A stretch of 64,000 nt of DNA, from NCBI RefSeq assembly GCF_014642835.1, contig NZ_BMJA01000001.1, positions 1,535,267-1,599,266 of the forward strand, written 5' to 3'. The translations under genes were made by a program, and so were the position numbers. This DNA is from Dyella nitratireducens. GTDB lineage: Bacteria; Pseudomonadota; Gammaproteobacteria; Xanthomonadales; Rhodanobacteraceae. Shown here in pieces: positions 18,521 to 28,339 of this stretch (position 1 is the first letter of the stretch; every line of letters begins with the position of its first letter). The notes below the pieces were generated by a model that saw only the letters and a list, made by a program, of their open reading frames with translations, did not search any database and was not told where the DNA came from.

Positions 18521-18640
18521 GTCATTCCGGCGAAAGCCGGAATCCAGTCAAGGATGACGTGCGCAGCACACGACATAAAAAGGGTTTTGCGTGCTTCGCA
18601 CGACGCACTCAAACTGGATTCCGGCTTTCGCCGGAATGAC
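18521..18640. repeat. Palindromic repeat pair (CATTCCGGC type)
   Basis: Perfect 27-base inverted arms at 18521-18547 and 18614-18640 (GTCATTCCGGCGAAAGCCGG and on). Each arm is itself a hairpin (CCGGCGAAAGCCGG / CCGGCTTTCGCCGG). It lies in the only sizeable gap of the agu67A operon, between manD and the GH3 gene. Confidence 0.9.
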
Positions 18641-18696
18641 GTCCGGCAGAACAATGCTTTATCGACATATGACATATGCCGACAAAAAGGTTTCCC

Positions 18697-20889
18697 GTGA
18701 ACAAGCCACGCTTCAACGCCATCTTCGCCGCCATCATGCTGACCCTGAGCGCATCGGCATGGCCGCAGACGGATGCCTACAAGGATCCCAAACTAAGCTT
18801 CGAGCAACGCGCAGCCGATCTGGTCTCGCGCATGACACTCGAAGAAAAAGTCTCGCAAATGCAAAACGCCGCGCCCGCGATCCCGCGCCTCGGCATCCCT
18901 GCGTATGACTGGTGGAACGAAGGCCTGCATGGCGTCGCCCGTGCCGGCCAGGCGACCGTGTTTCCGCAAGCCATCGGCCTTGCCGCCACGTTCGACACGA
19001 CACTGATGCACCAGGTCGCCACCACCATCAGCGACGAAGCACGCGCCAAATACAACGACTTCGAGCGGCGCGGCATGCATGCACGCTATGAAGGCCTGAC
19101 GTTCTGGTCGCCCAACATCAACATCTTCCGCGATCCACGCTGGGGCCGCGGCCAGGAAACCTATGGCGAAGATCCGTTCCTGACCTCGCGCATGGGCGTG
19201 GCCTTCGTGCGCGGCATGCAAGGCGACGATCCGAAGTACCGCAAGCTCGACGCCACCGCCAAGCACTACGCCGTGCACAGCGGCCCGGAATCGGAACGCC
19301 ATCGTTTCGACGTGCATCCGAGCGAACGCGACCTCTACGAGACCTACCTGCCCGCCTTCCAGGCGCTGGTGCAGGAGGGCAAGGTCGATGCGGTGATGGG
19401 CGCGTACAACCGCGTCGATGGCGAATCGGCATCCGCCAGTCCGCGTCTGCTGCAAGACATCCTGCGCAAGCAATGGGGTTTCGACGGCTACACCGTGTCC
19501 GATTGCGATGCCGTGGAAGACATCTACAAAAATCACAAGATCGTACAGTCTGCCGAACAGGCCGCCGCGCTGGCGCTGAAGAGCGGCATGGACCTCAACT
19601 GCGGCACGACCTACGCCGCACTTACCCAGGCGGTGCACGATGGCCTGGTCTCCGAAAGCGACATCGACCACGCGCTGAAGCCGTTGATGATGGCGCGCTT
19701 CCGGCTGGGCATGTTCGATCCACCGCAGCTCGTGCCCTGGTCGCGCCTGCCCTATGCGGTCAATCAATCACCGCAGCATGACGAACTGGCACGTCGCGCG
19801 GCGGACGAGTCGATGGTGTTGCTCAAGAACAACGGCGTGCTGCCCTTGTCGCCCAACCTGCATCGCATCGCCGTGATCGGGCCGACGGCCGACGATGTCG
19901 CGCCGTTGCTGGGCAACTACCACGGCACACCCAAAGCACCGGTAACGATCCTGCAAGGCATCCGCGATGCCGCGCCCAACGCGCAGGTGATCTATGTGCA
20001 TGGTGCGGACCTGGTCGAAGGTATCCACGGCTCCGGCGCCGCGAGTCCGGCCGAGTCGTACAGGCAAGCACTGGATGCGGCGCAAAAGGCCGACGTCGTG
20101 ATCTTCGCCGGCGGCCTCACCGCCGATCTGGAAGGCGAGGAAATGAAGGTGCATTACCCCGGCTTTGCCGGCGGCGACCGCACCGATCTGCGCTTGCCGG
20201 CCACGCAAGAAAAACTGCTGGAGTCGCTACAGGCCACCGGCAAGCCCGTGGTGCTGGTGCTCACAACGGGATCAGCGCTGGCCATCGACTGGGCCAAGCA
20301 ACATCTGCCGGCCATCCTGCTGGCCTGGTATCCCGGCCAGCGCGGCGGCACGGCAGTGGCGGATGCCTTGTTCGGCCGCACCGATCCGGCCGGCCGTCTG
20401 CCCGTCACCTTCTACAAGGCCGACGAAAAGCTGCCGCCGTTCAATGATTACCGCATGGAAGGCCGCACCTATCGTTACTTCAAGGGCGAAACGCTCTATC
20501 CCTTCGGCTACGGATTGTCGTACACGCGCTTCGCCTATTCGGATCTTCAGCTTGACCGCACCAAGGTCGCCCCTGGCGACCACATCAAGATCACGCTGAA
20601 GGTGAAAAACACGGGCGAGCGCGCCGGTGACGAAGTGGTGCAGCTTTACCTGAAACCGCTGCATGCAGTGCACGCACGTGTGAACGAAGCGTTGCGCGGC
20701 TTCCAGCGCATGCCGTTGCAACCGGGCGAAGAACAAACCGTCTCCTTCGACATCTCGCCTGCAACGGATCTGAAGTATTACGACGACGTGCATCACGCAT
20801 ACGCCGTCGATCCAGGCAGCTACCGGGTACAGATCGGCGCATCCAGCGCGGATATTCGACTCGCGCAAGATTTCGTGGTCGGGCAATGA
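18697..20889 (+). CDS. GH3 family beta-xylosidase/beta-glucosidase
   Basis: A 730-residue exported GH3 enzyme, most likely a beta-xylosidase by context. Domains: signal peptide (1-20, ASA), GH3 N-terminal barrel with the nucleophile Asp269 in TVSDCDAVEDI, the C-terminal alpha/beta domain, and a fibronectin-III-like end (DEVVQLYLKPL). The segments YDWWNEGLHGVAR and KHYAVHSGPE are those of bacterial xylosidases. The frame has an ATG at 18676, but AAAAAGG at 18684-18690 points to the GTG at 18697, which also begins a cleaner signal peptide. The stop overlaps the kdgK start (ATGA). Confidence 0.9.
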   Translation: MNKPRFNAIFAAIMLTLSASAWPQTDAYKDPKLSFEQRAADLVSRMTLEEKVSQMQNAAPAIPRLGIPAYDWWNEGLHGVARAGQATVFPQAIGLAATFDTTLMHQVATTISDEARAKYNDFERRGMHARYEGLTFWSPNINIFRDPRWGRGQETYGEDPFLTSRMGVAFVRGMQGDDPKYRKLDATAKHYAVHSGPESERHRFDVHPSERDLYETYLPAFQALVQEGKVDAVMGAYNRVDGESASASPRLLQDILRKQWGFDGYTVSDCDAVEDIYKNHKIVQSAEQAAALALKSGMDLNCGTTYAALTQAVHDGLVSESDIDHALKPLMMARFRLGMFDPPQLVPWSRLPYAVNQSPQHDELARRAADESMVLLKNNGVLPLSPNLHRIAVIGPTADDVAPLLGNYHGTPKAPVTILQGIRDAAPNAQVIYVHGADLVEGIHGSGAASPAESYRQALDAAQKADVVIFAGGLTADLEGEEMKVHYPGFAGGDRTDLRLPATQEKLLESLQATGKPVVLVLTTGSALAIDWAKQHLPAILLAWYPGQRGGTAVADALFGRTDPAGRLPVTFYKADEKLPPFNDYRMEGRTYRYFKGETLYPFGYGLSYTRFAYSDLQLDRTKVAPGDHIKITLKVKNTGERAGDEVVQLYLKPLHAVHARVNEALRGFQRMPLQPGEEQTVSFDISPATDLKYYDDVHHAYAVDPGSYRVQIGASSADIRLAQDFVVGQ

Positions 20890-21938
20890 CAAGCATGAGC
20901 AGGCCTACGCAAGCACAAACTGACGGGTGTCGCATCGTCTTCTTCGGCGAATTGCTGATGCGGCTGTCACCACCCGGCTGCGAACTACCGCTGCAATCGC
21001 CACGCTTCAACGTGCACTTCGGCGGTGCGGAGGCGAACGTGGCCGCGTCACTGGCCATTCTCGGCCATCGCAGCGTGATGATCAGCGCACTGCCGGACAA
21101 CATGCTCGGCCGCGCCTGTGCCAGTGAGTTGCGCAAGCACGGCGTGGATACCGGCAGCATCCGTCATGCGGAAGGACGCATGGGCGTGTACTACCTCTCG
21201 CCGGGTGCAATGCATCGTCCTTCGGAGGTGTTGTACGACCGTGCGGATTCCGTGTTCGCCCGTATGCCAGCCGACGCCTACGATTGGCCGTCTTTGTTGG
21301 CTGGCGCGCAGTGGTTGCATCTGTCGGGCATCAATCTTGCGCTGGGTGAAACGACGGCTCGCGCTGCACTCGCTGCGGTACATGCGGCGCGCGCCGCCAA
21401 TGTGTCGATCTCCTTCGATTGCAATTACCGCAGCAAGTTGTGGGGTTCGCGCGCCGCCCAAGCACCGGCGTTGCTGCGCGACATCGTCAGCGAAGCCGAC
21501 CTGTTGTTCGGCAATGATCGCGATATCGCGCTGATGCTCGACATGGATTTTCCGCATGCCAGTGCCATGGATCGCTTTCGCGCCGCAGCCGAGGCTGCCT
21601 TCGCGACGTGGCCGCGCCTGCAACGTATGGCCGCGACGGAGCGCCTGCACCGCAACGTAGACGACCAGGATCTCTTTGGCCTGATGGCCACTCGCGATCG
21701 CATGCTGACCACGGCCACGCACACACTCGCCAATATCGTCGACCGCATCGGTGGCGGTGACGCCTTTGCCGCCGGCCTGGTGCATGGCTTATTCCGCAAT
21801 ATGCCGGACCAAACCATGCTTGATTTCGCCATCACGGCCGCGTGCCTGAAACACTCGATTCCCGGTGACGTGAATCTATTGCGCGAAGCCGACATGCTGG
21901 CGTTCCTGACGCAAGGCGGGTTTGAGGTGAGACGCTGA
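20886..21938 (+). CDS. kdgK: 2-keto-3-deoxygluconate kinase, PfkB family
   Basis: A 350-residue ribokinase-family kinase expected to phosphorylate 2-keto-3-deoxygluconate at O6. The N-terminal sugar motif FGGAEANVAASLAILGH and the C-terminal ATP/anion-hole motif IGGGDAFAAG with catalytic Asp292 are present; the usual GAGD is GGGD here. FFGELLMRLSPPG is the standard KdgK opening. Starts inside the GH3 stop codon (ATGA) and ends in TGATG with uxuB, so the three are tightly coupled. It takes the product of ManD, supporting the assignment. Confidence 0.92.
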   Translation: MTSMSRPTQAQTDGCRIVFFGELLMRLSPPGCELPLQSPRFNVHFGGAEANVAASLAILGHRSVMISALPDNMLGRACASELRKHGVDTGSIRHAEGRMGVYYLSPGAMHRPSEVLYDRADSVFARMPADAYDWPSLLAGAQWLHLSGINLALGETTARAALAAVHAARAANVSISFDCNYRSKLWGSRAAQAPALLRDIVSEADLLFGNDRDIALMLDMDFPHASAMDRFRAAAEAAFATWPRLQRMAATERLHRNVDDQDLFGLMATRDRMLTTATHTLANIVDRIGGGDAFAAGLVHGLFRNMPDQTMLDFAITAACLKHSIPGDVNLLREADMLAFLTQGGFEVRR

Positions 21939-23434
21939 TGAGCGGCATGGCCCACGATTCGCAACGGCTATCCACGCAGACGCTGCACGATCTGCCCGCG
22001 ATCGTGACCAGGCCGGGCTACCGGCTTGATGATGCGCGCATCGGTGTCGTGCATATCGGTGCCGGCGCATTCCACCGCGCACATCAAGCCGTCTATATCG
22101 ACGATCTGCTGGCGACGCATCCTGATTGGGCGATCTGCGGCGTATCTCTGCACAGCACCGAGGTACGCGACGCGCTGCGCCCGCAACAAGGCCTGTACAC
22201 CTTGCTGATGCTGGGAGAGCAGACCCAGCTGCGTGTGATTGGTTCCATGCGCGAACTTCTCAGTGCGCGCGATCAATCCGCGGCCGTCCTCGCACGCCTG
22301 GCTGATCCTGCCGTGCGGCTGGTGACGTTGACCATCACCGAGAAGGGCTATTGCCTGGCCGGCCAGGATCTCGACACCGCCCATCCGGATATCGTGCACG
22401 ACCTCCATGCGCCGGACGCACCGCGCAGCGCCATCGGTTACATCGTCGCCGGCCTGCGCCAGCGCTGGAAGCTCGGGCTTGTCCCCTACACCGTGCTCAG
22501 TTGCGACAACCTCGCTGACAACGGCCACCGTCTGCGCCGCGCGGTATTGCAATACGCACGGCGAGTCGATGAAGCACTGGCGCGATGGATCGAAGCCGAG
22601 GTGAGCTTTCCCTGCTCCATGGTCGACAGCATCACGCCGGCCACGGACGATGCCTTGCGCGAGCGCGTTCGTGGCGAACTGGGTTGCATGGATGCATGGC
22701 CGATTCAGCGCGAAACGTATGCGCAATGGGTGATCGAGGACCGCTTCTGCAACGAACGGCCACCGTTCGAGCTGGCCGGCGTCACCATGAGCCACGACAT
22801 CGCCGGCTACGATCGCGCGAAACTGCGCCTGCTCAACGGCGCACATTCCACACTGGCCTATCTCGGCTCGCTGATGAACCTGGAGACGGTCGCCGAGGCG
22901 ATGAACCAGCCGCTGCTCGCCGGCTTTGTGGAACGCCTGATGCGTGGAGCCATTGCACCGGTGATCGCGTTGCCGCAGAACCTGGACGCATCCGCGTATA
23001 TCGATGCGATTCTCGCACGCTTCCGCAACCCCGCCATCCGCCATCGCCTGGCGCAAATTGCATGGGATGGTTCGCAGAAATTGCCGGTGCGGCTGCTCAG
23101 CACGATGGCCGAGGCGCTCGTTGCGAATCAATCGATCGACGCGCTGTGTCTTTCTATTGCGGCGTGGATGCAGTTCGTCCGCCGGCAAGCCCGCCTCGGC
23201 GTGGCGTTGGCCGATCCACTCAATGATGTATTGACGGCCATAGGCCGCGCTTGCACCGGCGATGCTGCCTGCGACGTGAATGCCTTCCTGCAACGGGATA
23301 CGGTCTTCGCCCCACCGTTGTCGCGGGATGCGCGATTCATTCACGCCTTGCAAGCCGCGTATGCCGCGCTCGCGGACGGCTCGCCGGCATCGATCTCACA
23401 AGCATTGACCGCAGTGATGAATGGGGACACATGA
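21938..23434 (+). CDS. uxuB: D-mannonate oxidoreductase (fructuronate reductase)
   Basis: A 498-residue long-chain mannitol dehydrogenase family enzyme that reduces D-fructuronate to D-mannonate with NADH. The N-terminal nucleotide site is VVHIGAGAFHRAHQAVYIDDL, and the family catalytic block Lys295-Asn300-His303 is in KLRLLNGAHSTLAYLG. Mannitol dehydrogenase itself has the same fold; placement between kdgK and the island's uxaC/manD makes fructuronate the natural substrate. Start overlaps the kdgK stop by one base; its own stop overlaps the next start (ATGATGA). Confidence 0.92.
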   Translation: MSGMAHDSQRLSTQTLHDLPAIVTRPGYRLDDARIGVVHIGAGAFHRAHQAVYIDDLLATHPDWAICGVSLHSTEVRDALRPQQGLYTLLMLGEQTQLRVIGSMRELLSARDQSAAVLARLADPAVRLVTLTITEKGYCLAGQDLDTAHPDIVHDLHAPDAPRSAIGYIVAGLRQRWKLGLVPYTVLSCDNLADNGHRLRRAVLQYARRVDEALARWIEAEVSFPCSMVDSITPATDDALRERVRGELGCMDAWPIQRETYAQWVIEDRFCNERPPFELAGVTMSHDIAGYDRAKLRLLNGAHSTLAYLGSLMNLETVAEAMNQPLLAGFVERLMRGAIAPVIALPQNLDASAYIDAILARFRNPAIRHRLAQIAWDGSQKLPVRLLSTMAEALVANQSIDALCLSIAAWMQFVRRQARLGVALADPLNDVLTAIGRACTGDAACDVNAFLQRDTVFAPPLSRDARFIHALQAAYAALADGSPASISQALTAVMNGDT

Positions 23435-25047
23435 TGAAACGCGTTCTGGCCGCCCTGGCTTTGCTCGCACTGCTGACCGCTCCGGCCATAGCCACGGAGC
23501 TGCCGAAGATCGTGATGGAAAACGGCGCCAGCCAGCTGATCGTGCACGGCAAGCCGTATCTCATTCTTGGTGGTGAACTCGGCAATTCATCCGCAGGCAC
23601 CGCTGCACAGGCGGAGTCGATCCTGCCCCGCCTGGCTGGGCTGCACGTGAACACGGTACTGATGCCGGTGGCCTGGGAGCAGATCGAACCGGCGGAAGGC
23701 CAGTTCGATTTCCATCTGCTCGATCATTGGATCGACGTGGCCAGGAAAAACCGGATGCATCTGGTCCTGCTGTGGTTTGGCAGCTGGAAGAACGGCTTTT
23801 CCGACTACGCACCGGCCTGGGTGAAAGCCGATACGCGGCGCTTTCCCCGCGCACGCGCGATCGACGGCGCGCCGCTGGATATCCTCTCGACCTTCGGTGA
23901 AGAAACCCTGCGCCTGGACAGCCGCGCGTTTGCCGGGCTGATGGCACATCTGCGAACGAAAGATCCCGAGCAGACCGTGCTGATGGTGCAAGTGGAAAAC
24001 GAGGTAGGCCTGGTCGGAGATCGCAGGGATCGCTCCGCGGAAGCCGACCGCGCGTTCGCCGGCGACTTACCGCCAGCGTTGATACAGGCCCTGCTGGCGA
24101 AACGCGCGACGTTGACGCCGGAACTCGCCGCGCACTTCAATCCGCAAGGACATACCTGGAAGGACGTCTTCGGCGACGCCGCGGACGAAGCGTTCATGGT
24201 CTGGCGCTACGCCACGTATGCCGACACGGTTGCGCGTGCCGGCAAGCAACAGTACGCACTGCCCATGTACATGAACGCCCAGTTGCCGGCGCCACTCGAG
24301 CGCGCCGGCGAATATCCCAGCGGCGCCTCGTATCCCTATTACCAGCAGATCTACCAGGCGATCGCCACGCATATCGACTTCTATGCGCCGGACATCTATT
24401 GGCCCGAATTTGCGCACTGGGTGCAGCGTTACCAGGCCCTGGGCAACCCGGTGTTCGTGCCGGAAGCGAAAATCGATAGCGCGCCGTACAACGCTTTATT
24501 TCTCTACGGCGAAGCCAAGGGCTTCGGTTTCTGTCCGTTCGGTATCGACAGCCTGGTTCCGCCTAAAGACAAAGCCGATCCGATGCCATTGGTGATGCAG
24601 GTCTATGCTGCACTCGATCAACTTGGTGACCAGCTCGTTCAAGCGCAGGCGGCGGGCCGCACGCGCGGCCTGGTGCTGCATGCAACGAGTCCACGGCCGA
24701 CGCAGACGGTTTCGCTAGGTGGTTATCTTTTTACGGCGACGCTGGCGCGCTCCTGGCCGGAGAAGCGCTTGTTGACCAACGATGGCGCCATGCTCGTGCT
24801 CGAATCCGGACCTGACGAGTTTTATGTCGTGGGCAGTGGGCTGACCGTCACCATGACGCGCGATCCGGATACGGATGCCCGCGTCGCCGGCATTGCAAGC
24901 ATTGAAGAAGTGTCGCGGTCGAGTGGTGCGGATTGGAAGGTCGAGCGGCGCTTGAATGGGGACCAGAGCAATCAGGGCAGACAGCTCAGCATGGATGCCA
25001 GCCAGATGCACATCTATCGTGTGCGTTTGTATGCAGCGGAGCGGTAG
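23431..25047 (+). CDS. GH35 family beta-galactosidase-like enzyme with DUF5597-type C-terminus
   Basis: A 538-residue exported glycoside hydrolase, last gene of the operon. Signal peptide about 1-21 (MMKRVLAALALLALL...AIA). A TIM barrel opens with MENGASQLIVHGKPYLILGGEL, the acid/base fits Glu191 in VQVENEVG and the nucleophile Glu345 in FVPEAKI. The C-terminal beta domain resembles the DUF5597 region of GH35 proteins found in xylan loci of xanthomonads and Bacteroidetes. Galactose side chains on xylan, or another exo-activity, are possible; the substrate is not evident. GGGGA lies at 23423-23427. The frame is open 60 codons upstream inside uxuB, which I disregard. Confidence 0.85.
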   Translation: MMKRVLAALALLALLTAPAIATELPKIVMENGASQLIVHGKPYLILGGELGNSSAGTAAQAESILPRLAGLHVNTVLMPVAWEQIEPAEGQFDFHLLDHWIDVARKNRMHLVLLWFGSWKNGFSDYAPAWVKADTRRFPRARAIDGAPLDILSTFGEETLRLDSRAFAGLMAHLRTKDPEQTVLMVQVENEVGLVGDRRDRSAEADRAFAGDLPPALIQALLAKRATLTPELAAHFNPQGHTWKDVFGDAADEAFMVWRYATYADTVARAGKQQYALPMYMNAQLPAPLERAGEYPSGASYPYYQQIYQAIATHIDFYAPDIYWPEFAHWVQRYQALGNPVFVPEAKIDSAPYNALFLYGEAKGFGFCPFGIDSLVPPKDKADPMPLVMQVYAALDQLGDQLVQAQAAGRTRGLVLHATSPRPTQTVSLGGYLFTATLARSWPEKRLLTNDGAMLVLESGPDEFYVVGSGLTVTMTRDPDTDARVAGIASIEEVSRSSGADWKVERRLNGDQSNQGRQLSMDASQMHIYRVRLYAAER

Positions 25048-25069
25048 TTTCGTCACTTGCCGTGATCAG

Positions 25070-25231
25070 CCCCCTCCCCTGCGGCAGTAGGGGAGGGTTG
25101 GGGTGGGGTTGCTTGTGCTTTAGCGTTTAGCCCAATGTCGCCAGGATATGTCTTATAGCGGCGTACAGTCCCCGCCGCTCGCTTCGCTCGCACCCCACCC
25201 TGCCCTCCCCTACTATCGCAGGGGAGGGGAC
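25070..25231. repeat. Palindromic repeat pair (CCCCTCCCCTGCGGCAG type)
   Basis: Inverted, imperfect arms at about 25070-25110 (CCCTCCCCTGC...GGGGAGGGTTGGGGTGGGG) and 25192-25231 (CCCCACCCTGCCCTCCCC...GGGGAGGGG), between the convergent GH35 and uxaC genes. The same family appears at 44633-44755 and 53515-53672. Confidence 0.85.
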
Positions 25232-25243
25232 ACTCTCAAGACA

Positions 25244-26668
25244 TCACAACTTGTACGCCCGCTTCGGCAAGTTGTACGCAAGCTCGACCGCCAACTCCGC
25301 CGCCTCATCCTCATCCAGGCGATGCTCGGCCACCAGTTTGGCAAGAAACGCGCAATCCACACGACGCGCCACGTCATGGCGGGCCGGAATCGATAGAAAC
25401 GCACGCGTGTCGTCGTTGAAGCCAACCGTGTTGTAGAACCCGGCACTGCTCAACGTCCATTCGCGAAACCGCCACATGCCCTCCGGCGCATCGTGGAACC
25501 ACCATGCGGGCCCCAGGTACAACGCCGGGTAATGCCCAGCCATGGGTGCCAGTTCGCGGCTATAGGTGCTCTCGTCCAGGGTGAAAAGAATCAGCTTGAA
25601 GTTCGGCTCGTTGCCGAACCGATCGAGCAAAGGCTTCAGCGCATGGACGTAATCGGTGCGCAGTGGAAGGTCCGCCCCTCTGTCGCGTCCATAGCGTTCG
25701 AACAGGCCGCGATTGTGGTTGCGGAAGCATCCAGGGTGAAGCTGCATGACAAGCCCGTCTTCCAGACTCATCGCGGCCATCTCGGTGAGCATTTGCGCGC
25801 GGAACAGCTCGGCATCGTCCGTGCTTCCCTTGCCGCGCACGATCCGATCGAACAGCTTGCCGGCCTCGGCCGCGGAAAGGTTCGCGGTCGCCGCGGTGGG
25901 ATGCCCATGATCCGTAGAAGTCGCGCCGTTTTCGGCAAAAAAAGCGCGACGCTTGCGGTGCGCCCGCAGATACCCGCGCCAGTCGTACACATCCTCGCCG
26001 GTGATCTCACCGAACGTCTGCAGCGCCGACGGAAACTGTTCGTGTTCGGGGTCAATCACGAGATCGGGTCGATATGCCGTGATCACCCGCCCGCTCCATC
26101 CGCTGGCGCGAATGGCGGCGTGGTGTTGCAACGAATCGATCGGTGATTCGGTCGTTGCCAGCACCTCGATGCGGAAGCGTTCGAACAACGCGCGTGGACG
26201 GAACTCCGGCCGTCCCAGGGCGGCTGTGATGTGGTCGTAATACATATCCGCCGTTCGCCCTTCCAGCCGTATACGCAAGCCGAACACGTCGTGGAAGACA
26301 TGGTTCAGCCACATGTACGACGGCGTGCCGCGAAACAGATGGAAGTTTTGTGCAAACACCCGCCACGCGGCGCGGGGATCGACGCTGGCGCGCGAGCCGT
26401 CGCGGCGCGGAATGCCCAGGGTGTCGAGCGAAATGCCCTGGCTGTAGAGCATGCGGAACACGTAGTGATCCGGCACCAGCAGCAATTCGGTGGCATTGGC
26501 GAACGGTGCGTTGTCCGCGAACCACGCCGGATCGGTATGGCCATGCGGACTGATGATCGGCAAGCCGGCGACCTGCGCATACAACTGGCGGGCGATCGCA
26601 CGCTGCGTGGCATCAGACGGAAAAAGACGATCCTGATGCAGCTTGAAAGGAAGCATCGCGAGTTTCAT
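25244..26668 (-). CDS. uxaC: Glucuronate isomerase (uronate isomerase)
   Basis: A 474-residue isomerase of the amidohydrolase-like UxaC family that converts D-glucuronate into D-fructuronate. The paired metal histidines are in ISPHGHTDP (42 and 44); FGLRIRLEG, DWRGYLRAHRKRRAFF, DHGHPTA and GPAWWFHDAPEGM are further family blocks, and the length is standard. Last gene of the exuT-uxaC transcript, 57 bases after exuT. It supplies the substrate of uxuB on the opposite strand. Confidence 0.95.
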   Translation of the reverse strand: MKLAMLPFKLHQDRLFPSDATQRAIARQLYAQVAGLPIISPHGHTDPAWFADNAPFANATELLLVPDHYVFRMLYSQGISLDTLGIPRRDGSRASVDPRAAWRVFAQNFHLFRGTPSYMWLNHVFHDVFGLRIRLEGRTADMYYDHITAALGRPEFRPRALFERFRIEVLATTESPIDSLQHHAAIRASGWSGRVITAYRPDLVIDPEHEQFPSALQTFGEITGEDVYDWRGYLRAHRKRRAFFAENGATSTDHGHPTAATANLSAAEAGKLFDRIVRGKGSTDDAELFRAQMLTEMAAMSLEDGLVMQLHPGCFRNHNRGLFERYGRDRGADLPLRTDYVHALKPLLDRFGNEPNFKLILFTLDESTYSRELAPMAGHYPALYLGPAWWFHDAPEGMWRFREWTLSSAGFYNTVGFNDDTRAFLSIPARHDVARRVDCAFLAKLVAEHRLDEDEAAELAVELAYNLPKRAYKL

Positions 26669-26725
26669 AGCGTAGGAAAATTCCAGGAAGTGATAGGTCG
26701 AATCAGCCGGCTCATAACAATGCTC

Positions 26726-28054
26726 TTACTCACCAGAGTTGTCGGTATGGCTCACAGGAATAGGTGGTAATTCCAGCACCACGGGCCGCAACCGCGGCGC
26801 CAGCGCATGCACCACGGCAAGCGCGATCAGGTAAGCCGAACCCGCCAGCATGAACACCGGCACATAACTGCCAGTGGCCTGCAGCAAGAGCCCAATGACG
26901 GTAGATATCAGCATGCCGCCGACGGCCCCCGCGAACCCGCCCATACCCACTACCGAGGCAACGGCACGGCGCGGAAACATGTCCGACGCCAGCGTATAGA
27001 CGTTGGCCGACCAGCCCTGATGCCCGGCCGTCGCCATGCCGATGAGCGCGACGGCTAGCCAAAGATGACTGGCTTTTGCCGCAAAGACGACCGGCATGAT
27101 CAGCCATACACAGACAAACATGGCGCCTTTGCGTGCGCGGTTCGCGCTCCAGCCGAGCCTGATGAGCCGGCCGGCCAGCCAGCCTCCGGCGATGCTGCCC
27201 AGATCGGCAAGCAGAAAGATGGCGATCAGCGGCAAGCCAAGTTCCATCAAGCTCAAGCCATATCGCGCATGCAGAAATTTCGGCAACCAGAACAGGAAAA
27301 ACCACCAGATCGGATCGGTGATGAATTTGGCGGCGACCAACGTCCAAGCTTGACGATGCTGCAACAGTTGCGACCACGGCACGCGTATCCCAGTGGACGG
27401 CTCATGCCCGATGTATGCCCGCTCGGCAGCGGACAGCCTGGGTTGTTCGCCCGGCGTTCGATACGTGCGCAGCCACATCACCAGCCATATGGCACTTAGC
27501 GCGCTGGTGCAAAGAAAAGCCGCCTGCCAACCCCAGCGTACTGCAACGACCGGCACCAGCATCGGCGCAACGATCGCGCCAACGTTCGAACCGGAATTGA
27601 AGATGCCGGCGGCCAGCGCACGCTCCCGCTGTGGAAACCATTCGGCCACCGCCTTGATCGCTGCCGGAAAATTGCCGGATTCCCCCAGGCCCAGCGCAAA
27701 GCGCGCCACAGCGAAACTGACGACGCCAGTAGCCAGCGAATGGCCGGCTGCGGCAAGGCTCCACATGCCAATCGACAACGCGTAGCCGATACGGGTACCG
27801 AACTTGTCGATGATCGCCCCGGCACCGAGCAGGCCAATCGCATAGGCCGCCTGGAATGCGGTGACGATGTAGCTGTACTGGAGTTCGTTCCAGCCGATTT
27901 GTTGTTGCAGGAACGGCGCCAGCACGCCCAGCACCTGGCGGTCGGTGTAGTTGATGGTGGTTGCCAGCAACAGCATGGCGCACACGCGCCAGCGGTACGT
28001 GCCGACTTTCGCAACGGGCGATGACGTTATGCTTGTTTCGCCTGGTTTATCCAT
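26726..28054 (-). CDS. exuT: Hexuronate transporter, MFS anion:cation symporter family
   Basis: A 442-residue inner-membrane carrier with 12 predicted helices. The opening TTINYTDRQVLGVLAPFLQQQIGW and the GLGESGNFPAAIKAVAEWFPQRERALAAGIFNSGSNVGAI block are characteristic of ExuT-type hexuronate:H+ symporters. It shares a transcript with uxaC and has a xyl-box about 119 bases upstream. It would bring in glucuronate released by Agu67A in the periplasm. Confidence 0.9.
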   Translation of the reverse strand: MDKPGETSITSSPVAKVGTYRWRVCAMLLLATTINYTDRQVLGVLAPFLQQQIGWNELQYSYIVTAFQAAYAIGLLGAGAIIDKFGTRIGYALSIGMWSLAAAGHSLATGVVSFAVARFALGLGESGNFPAAIKAVAEWFPQRERALAAGIFNSGSNVGAIVAPMLVPVVAVRWGWQAAFLCTSALSAIWLVMWLRTYRTPGEQPRLSAAERAYIGHEPSTGIRVPWSQLLQHRQAWTLVAAKFITDPIWWFFLFWLPKFLHARYGLSLMELGLPLIAIFLLADLGSIAGGWLAGRLIRLGWSANRARKGAMFVCVWLIMPVVFAAKASHLWLAVALIGMATAGHQGWSANVYTLASDMFPRRAVASVVGMGGFAGAVGGMLISTVIGLLLQATGSYVPVFMLAGSAYLIALAVVHALAPRLRPVVLELPPIPVSHTDNSGE

Positions 28055-28172
28055 GTCGGGTATAGCCCCACTCGCATTCGGCCATTTTCCAGCCCTTCAT
28101 CGCACATCGGCGTGCCCGGCCCGGGGGCGCCCTTGTCGGCGCGCCGTTTCTTGTGCCCACGGCGACACCAAT

Positions 28173-28186
28173 TGTTAGCGCTATCA
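28173..28186. promoter_or_regulatory. XylR operator upstream of exuT-uxaC
   Basis: TGTTAGCGCTATCA, the exact reverse complement of the xylA operator at 10330-10343. It lies in the divergent gap between exuT (start 28054) and the TonB receptor, nearer to exuT. Confidence 0.8.
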
Positions 28187-28339
28187 TTATCACAGGCAAA
28201 CGCAAAAGCCACCTTGCATAGCCGCAACACGCCTTTTCCCGGATGGAATCAGGCCTTTAATCGCCGTTTTCGCGGCCATTTTCCTCAGCCACGGCGATCG
28301 AAAGCGCTTCATGCTGCCCTGCAGCGTGCCAGTCAAAAA

